Source: Pisaster brevispinus
Taxonomy: Eukaryota > Echinodermata > Asteroidea > Forcipulatida > Asteriidae
Reading direction: 5' to 3'
Length of the DNA stretch: 64,000 bases
Assembly (NCBI GenBank): GCA_023634235.1
Contig: JAMKCF010000004.1
Coordinates: 22,204,527 to 22,268,526, forward strand
Positions 35,401 through 45,087 of the stretch are shown here, one piece after another. The translations under genes were made by a program, and so were the position numbers. The notes below the pieces were generated by a model. That model was given only the letters and a program-made list of their open reading frames with translations, was not told where the DNA came from and made no database searches. How positions within the stretch are numbered: the stretch's first letter is position 1; every line of letters starts with the position of its first letter.

Positions 35401-38400
35401 CCGATGCACTTTGTATATAAAAAACAAATAGCGGGGAAAAAAAATATTACAAATGGTTTCAAAATAATGGTTAACTTTGTTGAGGAATACAACAGTGTCG
35501 TGGCCAAGCAGTCTACTGCATCGGACTCAAGTTCTGATGGTTGAATCATCATAATGTGGCCGGTTCGAATCCTGGTCATGACACTTAATTGCTTCTCTTA
35601 ACCCAGGTGTATAAATGGGAACCTGAGAGGGCTGAGACAGTATTTTGTTGGATTGACCACTCCCAATGACCGATGCACTTTGTATACAAAAAACAAATGG
35701 CGAGGGAAAAAAAATATTACAAATGGTTTCAAAATAATGGTTAACTTTGTTGAGGAATACAGCAGTGTCGTGGCCGAGCAGTCTACTGCATCGGACTCAA
35801 GTTCTGATGGTTGAATCATCAGAGTGTGGGTTCGAGTCCCGGTCATGACACTTGTGTCCTTGAGCAAGGCACTTAATTGCTTCTCTTAACCCAGGTGTAT
35901 AAATGGGAACCTAAGAGGGCTGAGACAGTATTGTGTTGGATTAACCCCTCAGTGCTAATTTGAGCAGCTTGGGGTTGTATGCTCCCCAGGGAGTTGAGAA
36001 AGTTTGAGGAATGGTCTAAGTATGCCTGATGAACAGGGATAATAATGTTGTAAAGCACCTTGATCTAGCTACTAGGATATGTGCACTATATAAGAACCAA
36101 TTATTATTACTATTATTAATTAGCACTGTAACTGATATGACTGAAGAAACCTGTAAAAATACATACAAAATCATTCCAAAAATACAATGATTGTGAGGCG
36201 AAGACATAACAACTTCAAGCAAAGGGTATTGTGTACCTCATTGGATTGTAACTTTGTCCACCGTATATGATGTTTGTCCCAAGCTTCTTTTTGAAGACTT
36301 TTGGCTGAACTCCTGAGTACCTATGAAAATGAAGGAATTATCACCGATAAATTAATAATTAAAAGAATTCTGAAAGCTGGAATCTTTGTTAATAACAAAC
36401 TCCCTAGAGGTAAGACATCTTCTCGAGAATGGGAAAAGTTGTGGGTTCGAATCCCACACAAGAAATATACCTATGGATTTTTTTTATAGGACTCAGGGAA
36501 AGTATTGAGCATACAGTTCTTTACACACATCAGGGTTTGGGTACAAACCAAATAATATATTTAAAAACTGCCTAGTTTTAATACCATACGTGACAGTCAA
36601 ACTGGAAGTAAATCTGAGAATAAATTCTGAAACAAGGTAAGACTATGCAAGCTTTTGTAAGAAAGTCAAGACTCAGTTTCTACATTTGTCTTGATGTGGA
36701 TCAAAATGTTTGTGTACTTACGATGATTGCAGGTCTGGTCTTTTAGCACTGCTCTTCTTGTATTCATTCTGTACATGAAACTGACATACTTCACTCACGG
36801 CCCTGAAAGAAAAAAAAGGTCGAACACAAATGTCGTCAAAATGGAGACAAATTCTACTTCATTTATATAACAGCAAGTGTTCAAAGTGCAAGGTCTTGAT
36901 GGCAAGGGTTAGAACCTACGTGTTGACGATCATGGAACAAGGTTTTCCGTCTCTCCGTCGCGAGCGGCAGTGACCAAAGTCTTTGGAGGTGCCTATCAGG
37001 AGAAGTTTCTGTGGGTGGTCTACGCTCAGCGATACCCCATCATCCTACAGGAGAAGACAAGAAAAAATGTCTCAACTTATAAAAGACGTTGCTAAGAATT
37101 TCACTTAAGAAGTTGTACTTGAGACTTGAGACTCGAAAATAGAATGGATATCATTCAAGACACATTGAGACACATTTCAAGACACATTTCATTGAGCTGA
37201 CAAGAAGATTCAAGTGGTGCTCGAATTGTGGCATGGTGTACCCCCCCCCCCCCAATTCCTTAGAGGATTTTAGGGGACACTTTTGTACAAGAGGAAAAGA
37301 GTGTGTTAAAGTATGGGAACATCTGAGGAGGTACCCTCTGCCCCCAGATCGGGCATGGTATAAGAAGACTAACGACACTTTGCAGATTCACAGGCTAAAC
37401 AAAAGTTACCAGGGAGCCAGTCACAAACAATATACATTATATGTCATTTCGGCTGGTAACCTGTTTCTGCAAAGCAAGAGTTTTCTGTACTAAACAGTCT
37501 TTCTTTATGAACAGCCTGATGAAACTTGGCAGAGGTTAAAACAATTAAGTATGCGTCACTTTCTTATAAACTAAAAGAGAGGCTCCAGTACACAAGCGTA
37601 CTTTGAACCATGAGCCCTATCGAAAGTAATGGCTTCAGCAGTGATGGCTGTAATGCTGAAGCCCATTCTTTAATGTTGTTGCTGTGGATAAGTGGCTTTA
37701 TTATTACTATATATTTCTGGTAATGTAACCAAGGATGCCTCATAAGTGAACCAGTAATCACTGTAGCTTGCAAGCCTGAGGAAACCTGTAATGGGGTGCT
37801 TGTTATGTGAACCAGAAACACCTACTCTTCCATGATAAGTGTTCTGAGTTCTTTTACATGCACTGCCAATCCTAGTACATGTGACCTACAACGGCTTAAT
37901 GTCCCATTCGAAGACATAGCAATTGTGGTAAAGTGCCTTGCTCAAGGACACAAGCGCCACAGCAGGGACTCGAACCCACACTCTGCTGATCAGAAACACC
38001 AGAGCTTGAGTCCGGTGCTTGTCAAAAAACACAAAAAAACAACACCAAGATGGCTACTCAAAGACACTTAACGATGAAAGTAAGCCTAGTTGTTTCTTCA
38101 CCTGTGTATTCTCTTTAGGTGGCATGATGGAGGCATTGAGGATGCCCAAGACAGACCCTTGAGCCGTCTTCCAATGTTCCTCGTGAGATTTGCCAAATAG
38201 GAACAACGTAGTGACTTGTTCACAGTCACTCAGATCAGACAGCTTCCAGATACTAAAAGCCTTGCCCTGTCAGAATGTAAAAATAGATATAATTCAAACA
38301 TAATTGAATTGTCGTTCATAGATCGTACAAACTATTACACAAGACGATTATCCGATCTAACACCTAGTTTAAAAATCTCTTCACTTGTCCTTGCCTAAAC

Positions 38401-41400
38401 TTTTTGAGCCTCATACCAAAAGAAGTTGTGGGGGGGAACAGGGCATTCGCTACAGCTGCTCCTCGTTTGTGGAAAGTACTTGCCCTTGGGCTCCAGCTTA
38501 AGCAACGAGATATAGCAAAATATGCCACACATAAAAAAACATCCACCTCCATTTTGAAGGAGTATTTTAAAAGGACACTGACCTTTGAACTCGTCTTAGG
38601 GGGAAGTTTAGCAACGAGGACTCCCATGGTGACCCAGTCCCCTTCTATATCACCAGCACCGAGGTAATTTTTTAGAATAGACAGACGCAACATCTTCCTC
38701 CCCTCCATCATGGAGTCCAACCTCGTTGAGGAAACCAAGGGATTCCTGGGAAAGGTCAAAGGTTAAAGGTTAAAGGTTAGAGATTTGATAGTACTTTAGT
38801 ACTTGCTATAAACAAAAGTTAATTACTGTTGCCAAGTTCACAATCTCTGCTTCTTGTTAGTACAAGATTCCCCACTTCTGTACAAGTTACACTCGTTTTA
38901 TTATTATATATTTCTGGTAATGAAGCCAAGGATGCCTCATAAGTGAACTTAATCACTGTAGCTTGCAAGTCTGAGGAAACTTGTAAACAAGAGTGCTTGC
39001 TATGTGAACCAGAAACACAGGGGTTAACCCCTACTCTTCCACAATAAGTGTTTTGGGTTCTTTTACGTGCACTACAAATCTTAGCACACAGAACCTATGG
39101 CTTAATGTCCCATCCGAAGGACAAAGCAATTATGGTCAAGTACCACGGCCGGGACTCAAACCCACACTCTGCTGATCAGAAACACCAGAGCTTGAGTCCG
39201 GTGCTCTTAACCGCTCAGCCTTGACACGCCACATGTTGGAAAAAAGATGCCAGATTTTTTGTTTCCTTCAGGCCTTGATTTGCATGTAGTTAATTAAGGC
39301 CATTTCCGAAATAGCGGCTACACCTACGGCTACGGCTGCTTCTGGATCACCACTGTAACATGTGGTGAAGCTTAGGCTACCCTTACCAACAGTACTAGTC
39401 GCAGCTGCAGCCACCAATTCCTACACGACCTTAGACTTTGAAAGAAACGCATGACTTTTTTAACGTAAAAAATTGTTAGTGGCCTGACGTTTCGACCCTA
39501 CAGGGTCTTTCTCGAAGGCTAAATGACAACACTACACACATAATATAATACTGGTGTAACAAAAGCAGTATGCACCAGTGTACCTGTTTATGTGTGTAGT
39601 CTTGTCATTTAGCTTTCGAGAAAGACTCTGCTAGGGTCGAAACGTCAGGCCACTAACTAATTCTTACATTTATACCATAGGTCCTTTTGGTTGGTAAACA
39701 GTTTGCAACTATACTTTGCAAGTCTATTTTCTGCATTTTTGACCATTACAAAGTTTGAACTTACAGAACTCGTAAATGAGAGTGCTTATTGGTCTCAATG
39801 TGTTCCATCTTGTCGGGTTTTGCAGCTTTTGGAGCCTGCCCTCTGCCATTGTTTCCACTCCCTCGCCTCAGCTGGGCAGATCCGACAGATGACTTCTTGG
39901 CAACTGTGCTCGTTGATTGCGCAGATGTCCCATGAATCCGAGAGTGAGCTTGAAGTTTGTATTTATTTGCGAAGGACATCCCGCAGATCGTACAATCTTG
40001 GGGCGATTCCTTACGATGCTGGAACGTATGCATAGTCAAAGCGTCTAAAGTGTCCAGTAGCTCGTGGCATAGTTCACATTTATATGGGCTCACTACAAAG
40101 GGAAAGAATACAAGAAAAACATTGGTGAAACAACTCACAATCTGGAGAGGTTTGTGGTAGCACCATGGAAATATCTTATGAGTGAGTTTTATTGAATCTG
40201 AAAAGAGCTGGTGGTGTAACAACTCACAATCTAGAGAGGTTTGTGGTAGCACCGTGGAAATATCTCTTATGAGTTGTGTTGGCTCTGACAAGAGCTGGTG
40301 GTGTAACAACTCACCATCTAGAGAGGTTTGTGGTAGCACCATGGAAATATCTCTTATGAGTTGTGTTGGCTCTGACAAGAGCTGGTGGTGTAACAACTCA
40401 CAATCTAGAGAGGTTTGTAGTAGCACCATGGAAATATCTCTTATGAGTTGTGTTGGATCTGAAAAGAGCTGGTGGTGTAACAACTCACAATCTAGAGAGG
40501 TTTGTGGTAGCACCATGGAAATATCTTATGAGTGAGTTTTATTGAATCTGAAAAGAGCTGGTGGTGTAACAACTCACAATCTAGAGAGGTTTGTGGTAGC
40601 ACCATGGAAATATCTCTTATGAGTTGTGTTGGATCTGACAAGAGCTGGTGGTGTAACAAGTCACAATCTAGAGAGGTTTGTGGTAGCACCATGGAAATAT
40701 CTCTTATGAGTTGTGTTGGATCTGACAAGAGCTGGTGGTGTAACAAGTCACAATCTAGAGAGGTTTGTGGTAGCACCATGGAAATATCTCTTATGAGTTG
40801 TGTTGGATCTGACAAGAGCTGGTGGTGTAACAACTCACAATCTAGAGAGGTTTGTGGTAGCACCATGGAAATATCTCTTATGAGTTGTGTTGGATCTGAC
40901 AAGAGCTGGTGGTGTAACAACTCACAATCTAGAGAGGTTTGTGGTAGCACCATGGAAATATCTCTTATGAGTTGTGTTGGCTCTGACAAGAGCTGGTGGT
41001 GTAACAACTCACAATCTAGAGAGGTTTGTGGTAGCACCATGGAAATATCTCTTATGAGTTGTGTTGGCTCTGACAAGAGCTGGTGGTGTAACAACTCACA
41101 ATCTAGAGAGGTTTGTGGTAGCACTATGGAAATATCTCTTATGAGTTGCGTTGGATCTGACAAGAGCTGGTGGTGTAACAACTCACAATCTAGAGAGGTT
41201 TGTGGTAGCACCATGGAAATATCTCTTATGATTTGTGTTGGATCTGACAAGAGCTGGTGGTGTAACAACTCAAAATCTAGAGAGGTTTGTGCCAGAGATA
41301 GAAATATCTATTTTTGAGTTTTGTTGATTCTGAAAAGAGCTGGTGGTGTAACAACTCACAATCTAGAGAGGGTTGTGGTAGCACCATGGAAGTATCTCTC

Positions 41401-42846
41401 AGGAGTTGTGTTGGCTCTGAAGAGTTGTGTTGTTGGTTAAACAAACAATACTATACCAACTTAGGTATTAACAAGCATACAACTTTATGTGTTTCAATAC
41501 TATTAGAATATTTGTATTTAGGATTCAAACCTTTGTCAGGTTTCTTCGCGTTGTTATTTGGAGTATGAGCGACTCGTTTGGCACTCTTGCCAAAGAGGGC
41601 AGTCTTGGGTTCCACAGCCGGGCTTGCCTCTTTCTTCTCTTCGACCTCATCCCAGTCGTCATCCCAGTCGGCATCCCAATCCTCCGGGTTGCTCAAGGAT
41701 GGTTTAGCCGTTAAATCTACAAGAAATGCACAAGATTAGATTTTAACGAATTTATTAAATTATATTTTTCATTCAGTTTCAAAATTTTCATGCGTTTTTG
41801 AACGGCTGAGGTTGGACTAGGTGCACAAACAGGGTTTGCCCTTAACTTTTTCAGCGACTAGCAAGGGGGGACCAGTCAGCTTGCCATTTCACTAGCCCGC
41901 CAGCTTTTGCATTGGTCCATGTTTTATGGTCACTTTCAACTCTGTGGTTTCCTTTTCAGCTCTGTGAAGCAAAATGAACAATCAGTGATTTACATGTTAA
42001 CCTAGCCAGCCTGACTAGTTGGACAGAATTTTGACTAGTCCTTGGCTGTCCAGCACACCACTGTTAAGGGAGAACACTGAAAAAAAGTGTTACTATTATT
42101 AAAAATTACAATTATACATTTTCCACAAACATTTCAGTCTCTCTACATTGATACTGGGGGGGGGGGGGAGATAGGTCATTTCATTGCCCCATGTTCCTTG
42201 TACCTGCTATAGATCCAATTTCCCGAGCAGTGTATCTTTTTGAATCTCCGCTGGTGGCCTTCTTGTCCGCCGATGGTGTCTTCTGTTTGCGGACATGTTT
42301 GACCTCCACAGGCACTGAGATCGCATCGGAAAAAGTCTCTCTGGGTCCACTAGTCCCATTGCCATTTCCTGTCTGGCTGCTGCCTCCTGACTGCATGAGT
42401 TTCATCTGCTCTCTCATTCTTTTCAACTCATCTGAAAGTTTGATGACAAAACGGCCATGGAGAGTTAAATTCCCTTTAGAGAACTAAGTTCTAGATTTTG
42501 GTTTAAATGTGAAACTTTGAAATAAAAGTAAACATTTACCCATGAGTTCTTCTTTGCTCTTTGCTTCATCCGTAACATTATCATCACATGAGGATGGATC
42601 TTGACCCGGTGATGACCCTTGACCTTGTGACAATCCTTGAGATGAAGGATGAGAAGAGGTACTGTTTGCTGGTTTCTGGGTTGAGCTTTGAGTTTTGGAT
42701 GATAAGTCCTCTGCTGATGGGTTAAAGGTGTATTTTTTCGTGGCGCATGCTGGAACGTCATCTTGATACGGGTCGTTTTCTTCCTCTTCATCCAGTAAAG
42801 CTGTTAACTCGTCAATGTCTCCGTAGGCATACTCGTCGTCAGACAT
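26433..42846 (-). CDS. MCM10: MCM10, DNA replication initiation factor (17 coding exons)
   Basis: Coding exons in order: 42846-42540, 42431-42204, 41716-41531, 40092-39765, 38745-38583, 38266-38102, 37044-36920, 36802-36722, 36320-36237, 35408-35220, 34687-34617, 34184-33663, 33439-33303, 32841-32728, 31999-31851, 29411-29369, 26504-26433. All have AG/GT borders and matching phases, for 987 residues plus stop. MCM10 loads onto the CMG helicase and DNA polymerase alpha to start and sustain replication. Seen: acidic start MSDDEYAYGDIDELTALL; N-terminal coiled coil DELKRMREQMKLMQ; WD-rich acidic stretch; KRVAHTP; two C2H2 fingers (exon 4). The conserved core follows: OB fold GRKMLRLS...DWVTMGV, FSIWKLSDL, FLFG, LSVDHPQKLL, then a C-C-C-H finger ending CQFH, SAKRPDLQS, YGG. 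The C-terminal zinc ribbon has the pairs CKKC, CKTC and CRSC and ends LLLRGEE. Human MCM10 is about 875 residues; the surplus is partly the finger exon. An acceptor (ttctgtcag) sits 4 nt before the ATG, so a 5' UTR exon lies upstream. Confidence 0.95.
26771..26793 (+). repeat. Poly-G run (23 nt) in the last MCM10 intron
   Basis: A homopolymer of G on the plus strand, hence C in the MCM10 transcript. Confidence 0.9.
27570..28845 (+). repeat. Nested direct duplications in the last MCM10 intron
   Basis: A segment of about 240 bp at 27655-27890 recurs at 28598-28845 (shared 'caatttgatatcgatttgct', 'aacgagacgtcgtcacatga'). A second, shorter pair is 27570-27655 and 27892-27968 ('ggttcc-gg-tccagaataag', 'gaattttcacttttggcga'). 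The open frame of about 134 codons at 28348-28752 (+) is made of this sequence and has no protein features. Confidence 0.75.
28049..28215 (+). repeat. SINE T3 copy
   Basis: Full head 'gctcggtggtctagcggtaa' to B-box gggttcgaatccctcc, then 'gagcatacagtgattaatac' and 'cggtgtaagggtaaaacc'. It separates the two duplicated segments above. Confidence 0.8.
28921..29220 (-). repeat. T1 tRNA-like repeat with long body
   Basis: A minus-strand head at 28949-29021. The adjoining 29022-29215 ('cgtgtagccagggatcacac', 'cctgggaagcggcag') is the same body as 3134-3345. Confidence 0.75.
29610..29935 (+). repeat. C-rich tandem array (CCAA/CCCC type) in MCM10 intron
   Basis: Runs of 'aaccccaagccaaacctcta' and 'tccaaccccacccaaa'; a 35-bp period is clear at 29775, 29810 and 29845 (start of ctctat). 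The open frames it produces are pure P/N/K/T/Q and are an artefact of composition. The transcript of MCM10 carries the G-rich strand, which could form G-quadruplexes (inference). Confidence 0.85.
29936..31207. other. MCM10 intron sequence without clear repeats
   Basis: No second gene is supported. The 60-codon plus-strand frame at 30343-30525 has several cysteines but no recognisable domain and no splice context. Confidence 0.4.
31208..31797 (-). repeat. SINE T4 copy split by an insertion
   Basis: Ends and halves match the T4 copy at 8212-8512. The match breaks after 'gaacaaatcaat' (near 31361) and resumes at 'aattgtgattcagtaactag' (near 31670). The roughly 308-bp insert ends in an A-rich 'aataataataaaaaataac' stretch, which suggests a plus-strand retro-inserted sequence. 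Its identity is unknown. Confidence 0.7.
31798..32900 (-). other. MCM10: MCM10 C-terminal zinc-ribbon exons and the intron between them
   Basis: Exons 14 (32841-32728) and 15 (31999-31851). The intron removes about 730 nt exactly between CKK and CDYTWFS, splitting the first Cys pair of the ribbon. Exon 15 supplies CDYTWFSPSSLC and YFNCKTC and ends inside the next Cys pair. The tiny exon 16 (29411-29369, 43 nt) gives SCGG, and exon 17 gives the last 23 residues. The intron (32000-32727) is plain AT-rich sequence. Confidence 0.9.
32910..33216 (-). repeat. SINE T2 copy in MCM10 intron
   Basis: Complement of head (ggccaagcggtcaagagcac), B-box (gggttcgagtcccgg) and body to 'tcataagtgaacttaatcac'. 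The same long 3' body is found at 37690-38022 and 38895-39232, so three copies of one subfamily lie within 6.5 kb in the same orientation as the gene. Confidence 0.8.
34728..35045 (+). mobile_element. Left arm and centre of fold-back element F1, in MCM10 intron
   Basis: Matches the left arm of the complete element (54975-55240) and its centre ('cgaggagacttctcgttatt', 'ctccggagtgagttcttaat', 'ctcaatgtttcgactaacct'). It ends near 35045; no right arm follows. Confidence 0.75.
35450..36112 (+). repeat. Two SINE T2 copies within a local direct duplication
   Basis: 'tgaccgatgcactttgtat' at 35398 and 35666 starts a direct repeat of about 268 bp. Its beginning includes the last coding bases and acceptor of MCM10 exon 10 (35408-35220). 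Each unit then has a SINE head (35497, 35765) with 'gcatcggactcaagttctga'. The second copy runs on to a tail 'gtgcactatataagaaccaa' plus (TTA)n at 36100-36118. So the duplication copied the exon 10 acceptor region as well. Confidence 0.75.
36403..36555 (+). repeat. SINE T3 copy in MCM10 intron
   Basis: Head fragment 'gaggtaagacatcttctcga', B-box gggttcgaatcccac, body 'agtattgagcatacagttct'. It begins about 80 bp from MCM10 exon 9. Confidence 0.7.
37241..37253 (+). repeat. Poly-C run in MCM10 intron
   Basis: About 13 C on the plus strand between exons 6 and 7. The surrounding intron sequence is otherwise unremarkable. Confidence 0.8.
37690..38022 (-). repeat. SINE T2 copy (long-body subfamily)
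   Basis: Body 'atttctggtaatgtaaccaa', 'cataagtgaaccagtaatca', 'ttgctcaaggacacaag' complement and a truncated head near 38022. It stops 80 nt short of MCM10 exon 6. Confidence 0.8.
38270..38575 (+). mobile_element. Degraded LINE reverse-transcriptase 3' remnant in MCM10 intron
   Basis: Plus-strand codons near 38430-38570 read ...NRAFATAAPRLWKVLAL and then ...SILKEYFKRTL. These are a decayed version of the RT C-terminal RxFxxAxPRLWNxLP ... FKxxLKTxL signature. It fills almost the whole short intron between exons 5 and 6 and ends 8 nt from the exon 5 donor. Confidence 0.65.
38895..39232 (-). repeat. SINE T2 copy (long-body subfamily)
   Basis: (TTA)-type tail at 38899, body 'atttctggtaatgaagccaa' to head 'aaccgctcagccttgacacg', as at 37690 and 32910. 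Confidence 0.8.
39467..39705. repeat. F2 fold-back repeat in MCM10 intron
   Basis: Arms 'gttagtggcctgacgtttcg' and its complement lie 130-150 bp apart. Each carries a small hairpin next to TCGAAACGTC, and the tail is 'ataccataggtccttttggt'. It ends about 60 bp before exon 4. Confidence 0.8.
39765..40092 (-). other. MCM10: MCM10 exon 4: two C2H2 zinc fingers
   Basis: After splicing from KKPDK, the exon reads V-SPYKCELC. Finger 1 is C-x2-C-x12-H-x3-H (CELC ... HTFQH). Finger 2 is C-x2-C-x12-H-x3-H (CTIC ... HSRIH). A basic, Gly/Ser-rich linker follows, ending ...HSHLRV. The exon end plus the next exon gives HLRVLNPLVSS, which corresponds to the human ...LRLRRPRVSS just before the OB fold, so the exon belongs to MCM10. 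Entry phase (1+2) and exit phase (2+1) both fit. In family knowledge the MCM10 zinc finger is the single CCCH one after the OB fold; classical C2H2 fingers here are unexpected. Confidence 0.9.
40121..41425. repeat. 87-bp minisatellite, about 15 units, in MCM10 intron 3
   Basis: 'tctagagagg' recurs at 40230, 40317, 40404, 40491, 40580, 40667, 40754, 40841, 40928, 41015 and onward, mostly every 87 bp (two junctions are 89). 87 is 29 codons, so long frames stay open on both strands (about 260 codons each). On the plus strand the unit reads KSWWCNNSQSREVCGSTMEIS. These frames are repeat artefacts unless shown otherwise, but one minus-strand frame is continuous with exon 4. Confidence 0.95.
41825..42062 (+). 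repeat. Dispersed repeat with gcccttaac / gttaaggg ends
   Basis: 'gggtttgcccttaacttttt' to 'ccactgttaagggagaacac'. Relatives at about 62790-63010 and 63170-63420 share 'gaattttgactagtcct' type sequence. Confidence 0.6.
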
Positions 42847-44140
42847 TGTGCTGACAGAAAATGTGCTTGTCAATCTGTAATTCATGAAAGAAAGTGTATC
42901 TTAAATTAGTACTCAACTTAGCAGTGGATGCACATGAGTGAACTGTAACCAGTGAAAATAACCACCAGGTGAAATCTGGGCCAGTCTATTTCACTCGTCC
43001 AAGGAAAAGCCAGATTTCACCAAGTGATTATATTCTGCAATAACGCACGAACGAAATGCATGAATTCAGTACTATTTGTTTTATATAACTCACACACATA
43101 GAAAAGATCGTCGTCATTCGACATTTATATCACAATAAACACAAATAAGACATGGACACTCGTCCACCCCTACCTCTGAAAATTCTAAAATCCCTTCTTT
43201 TTAGCATGAAATGGAAGACTCAATCTAGACACCAACCTTGTCCGCTGTGTGAAACAACCTTGCCTCATTGGGACAAACAAGCTGGGAATGATTTTTTTTG
43301 GAAATGACACTGCAAAGCATCAGGAGCATCCTATAATTTCCATAAATGCCGAGTATAAATTTTGGAGTGTCACGACAGTATACAACTAGTTTGTAGTTGC
43401 GATAATCGTAACCCTCCATCCTCCCGACAGTCGCAGAGGGAGGATGGAGGGTTACGATCATCGCAACTAGTATACAACATAATCATGATAATACAACTAA
43501 AATACAAGGCAAAATAAATGCTTGTTCCACCGATCAATCAAATAACAAGGATCATCTGTGTCATGTGTGTGCGGTATTAAATAAAAAAAGTATAAAAAAG
43601 AATCACAAAAAACGCAGATATATTTACATAACTAGTCAAGTGATAAACATAACATGGATGGAAGCTGCCTTGGAAAAAATTCCGTAAGAAGCCACAATTT
43701 ATGATTTTTTTCACCACTCATTTTTACCAACAAGTAAAAAGTGGTTGCCGAAAGTTTTCCGCTGCCTTCATTCATCTGTGATCCAATTAATTGGCAAATG
43801 CACAGTCTTTTATAACAGTTGTTATAAACAGGATAGATCCGTCCTTACTCTATGTAACAACTATGGATGGTAATTAAGTTAGACATTTGTACGATAGGCC
43901 GAATTCTGTATAGACTTGTATTGTTGTATTGATCATCAGTGTTGATCATTCATTCATTGTGATTGAGTTGAGTATTGCCAAATTTGACGACAGATAAGTG
44001 ACAAAGTGGCGATCATATACCGAATATTTCTTAGTTAAATACGAACCTTTAAAAGAAGTCCAAACACTGGTATTTTCCCACACAGATCTACTAAAAAAGG
44101 GCAAAAGACAAGAAAAAAAGAGATGCTGAATTAAATCTCC
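42847..44140 (-). other. 5' flank and probable first intron of MCM10
   Basis: An acceptor at the ATG-bearing exon implies an upstream 5' UTR exon. A candidate lies on the minus strand at about 44130-44050 and ends AAAG|gttcgt; it is not proven. The remaining sequence is AT-rich with the hairpin at 43396. Confidence 0.4.
43396..43467. repeat. Near-perfect hairpin, 30-bp arms
   Basis: Arm 43396-43425 ('gttgcgataatcgtaaccct'...) and arm 43438-43467 are complementary at 29 of 30 positions with a 12-nt loop. Confidence 0.95.
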
Positions 44141-44149
44141 CGGGTGCAC

Positions 44150-44262
44150 GGCGCGCCAAATTTGTACCAGATCTGAAAATATAAACAGTTGTGTTGAACA
44201 GCGCCACCAATCGGCAGAACTTGGACATGTAAACCTGACAACTCGCCACGGCGGATTTCCAG
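44150..44262. promoter_or_regulatory. Probable bidirectional promoter (E2F-type site, CCAAT box)
   Basis: TTTGGCGC on the minus strand (plus-strand gcgccaaa within 44153-44160) fits the E2F consensus TTTSGCGC. A CCAAT box is at 44207-44211. A plus-strand 5' UTR exon candidate ends gatttccag|gtaggc at 44262, and MCM10 would start on the other side. E2F control of replication genes is established in animals; that it acts here is inference. Confidence 0.5.
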
Positions 44263-45087
44263 GTAGGCTTGGTGCATTTTCTTTGCTTTTCTTCTGCTAA
44301 ATATCATCCTCTTTTGCTATTAATAACTTTATCACCTCGACGAGAGTCCTCTTGCTAGAGCTCAGTTCGTCTATGGGCCATTTTGGGATGGTAAATCAAA
44401 CTTGGGAACCAACTTAATTTTCTGAGGGACTTCTGCAACTGAACTACGCTACGGCTTGGGAATGGACGTGTAGTGTACAGTGGTGGTGTGGGAAAGTGTA
44501 CATGAATCTGACTACTCTACTGTGTAGGGTGGCCCTAATAATAGTAATAATAGTATTACTATAGTAGTACTAACTTAGTTACCGTGGTATTAAGCACATT
44601 TCTCGATTAGAGTAAAACATGTCAACCGACCTGTGGAAAGTGCCCGACATTATTGTTTTTGAAGTAATAGTTTCCACTATCACACGAAAAAAATACATTG
44701 TTTGTCTGAATTAAACTTGTCGACGAAGTAAGTGGGAATCGCCAAATTGGAAATATTTTTTTTAAATGAACTTTCTCTACATTATTAAAGGATCTAAATC
44801 GTAAGTAACCCCACAAACAGTGCCAATGCGCTGGATTCTCTCCGCTTCTTGGTTCCACGCCCACATAATATAGCATCACTCAGGAGGTGAGATGATTTTT
44901 CGGATAGAAACCTGTGGGTTTTTTTCGCAGATATTTCCTCCTCCCCCCCCCCCCCAGTTGTCACTTACCATTGTGCAATTGTGGAGAGCACATTGGGAAT
45001 TTAAATTTTGTGCAAGCTCGTTTGAGTGAAATTTTATGAAAAATGTCCGAGCTGACAATCATTCAATTATATATTGTCGGCGCCATT

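Noticed and set aside
40532..41317. Long plus-strand frame of about 261 codons with a KSWWCNNSQSREVC repeat
   Set aside because: Every codon comes from the 87-bp minisatellite, whose length is a multiple of three; both strands are open, and it lies inside an MCM10 intron.
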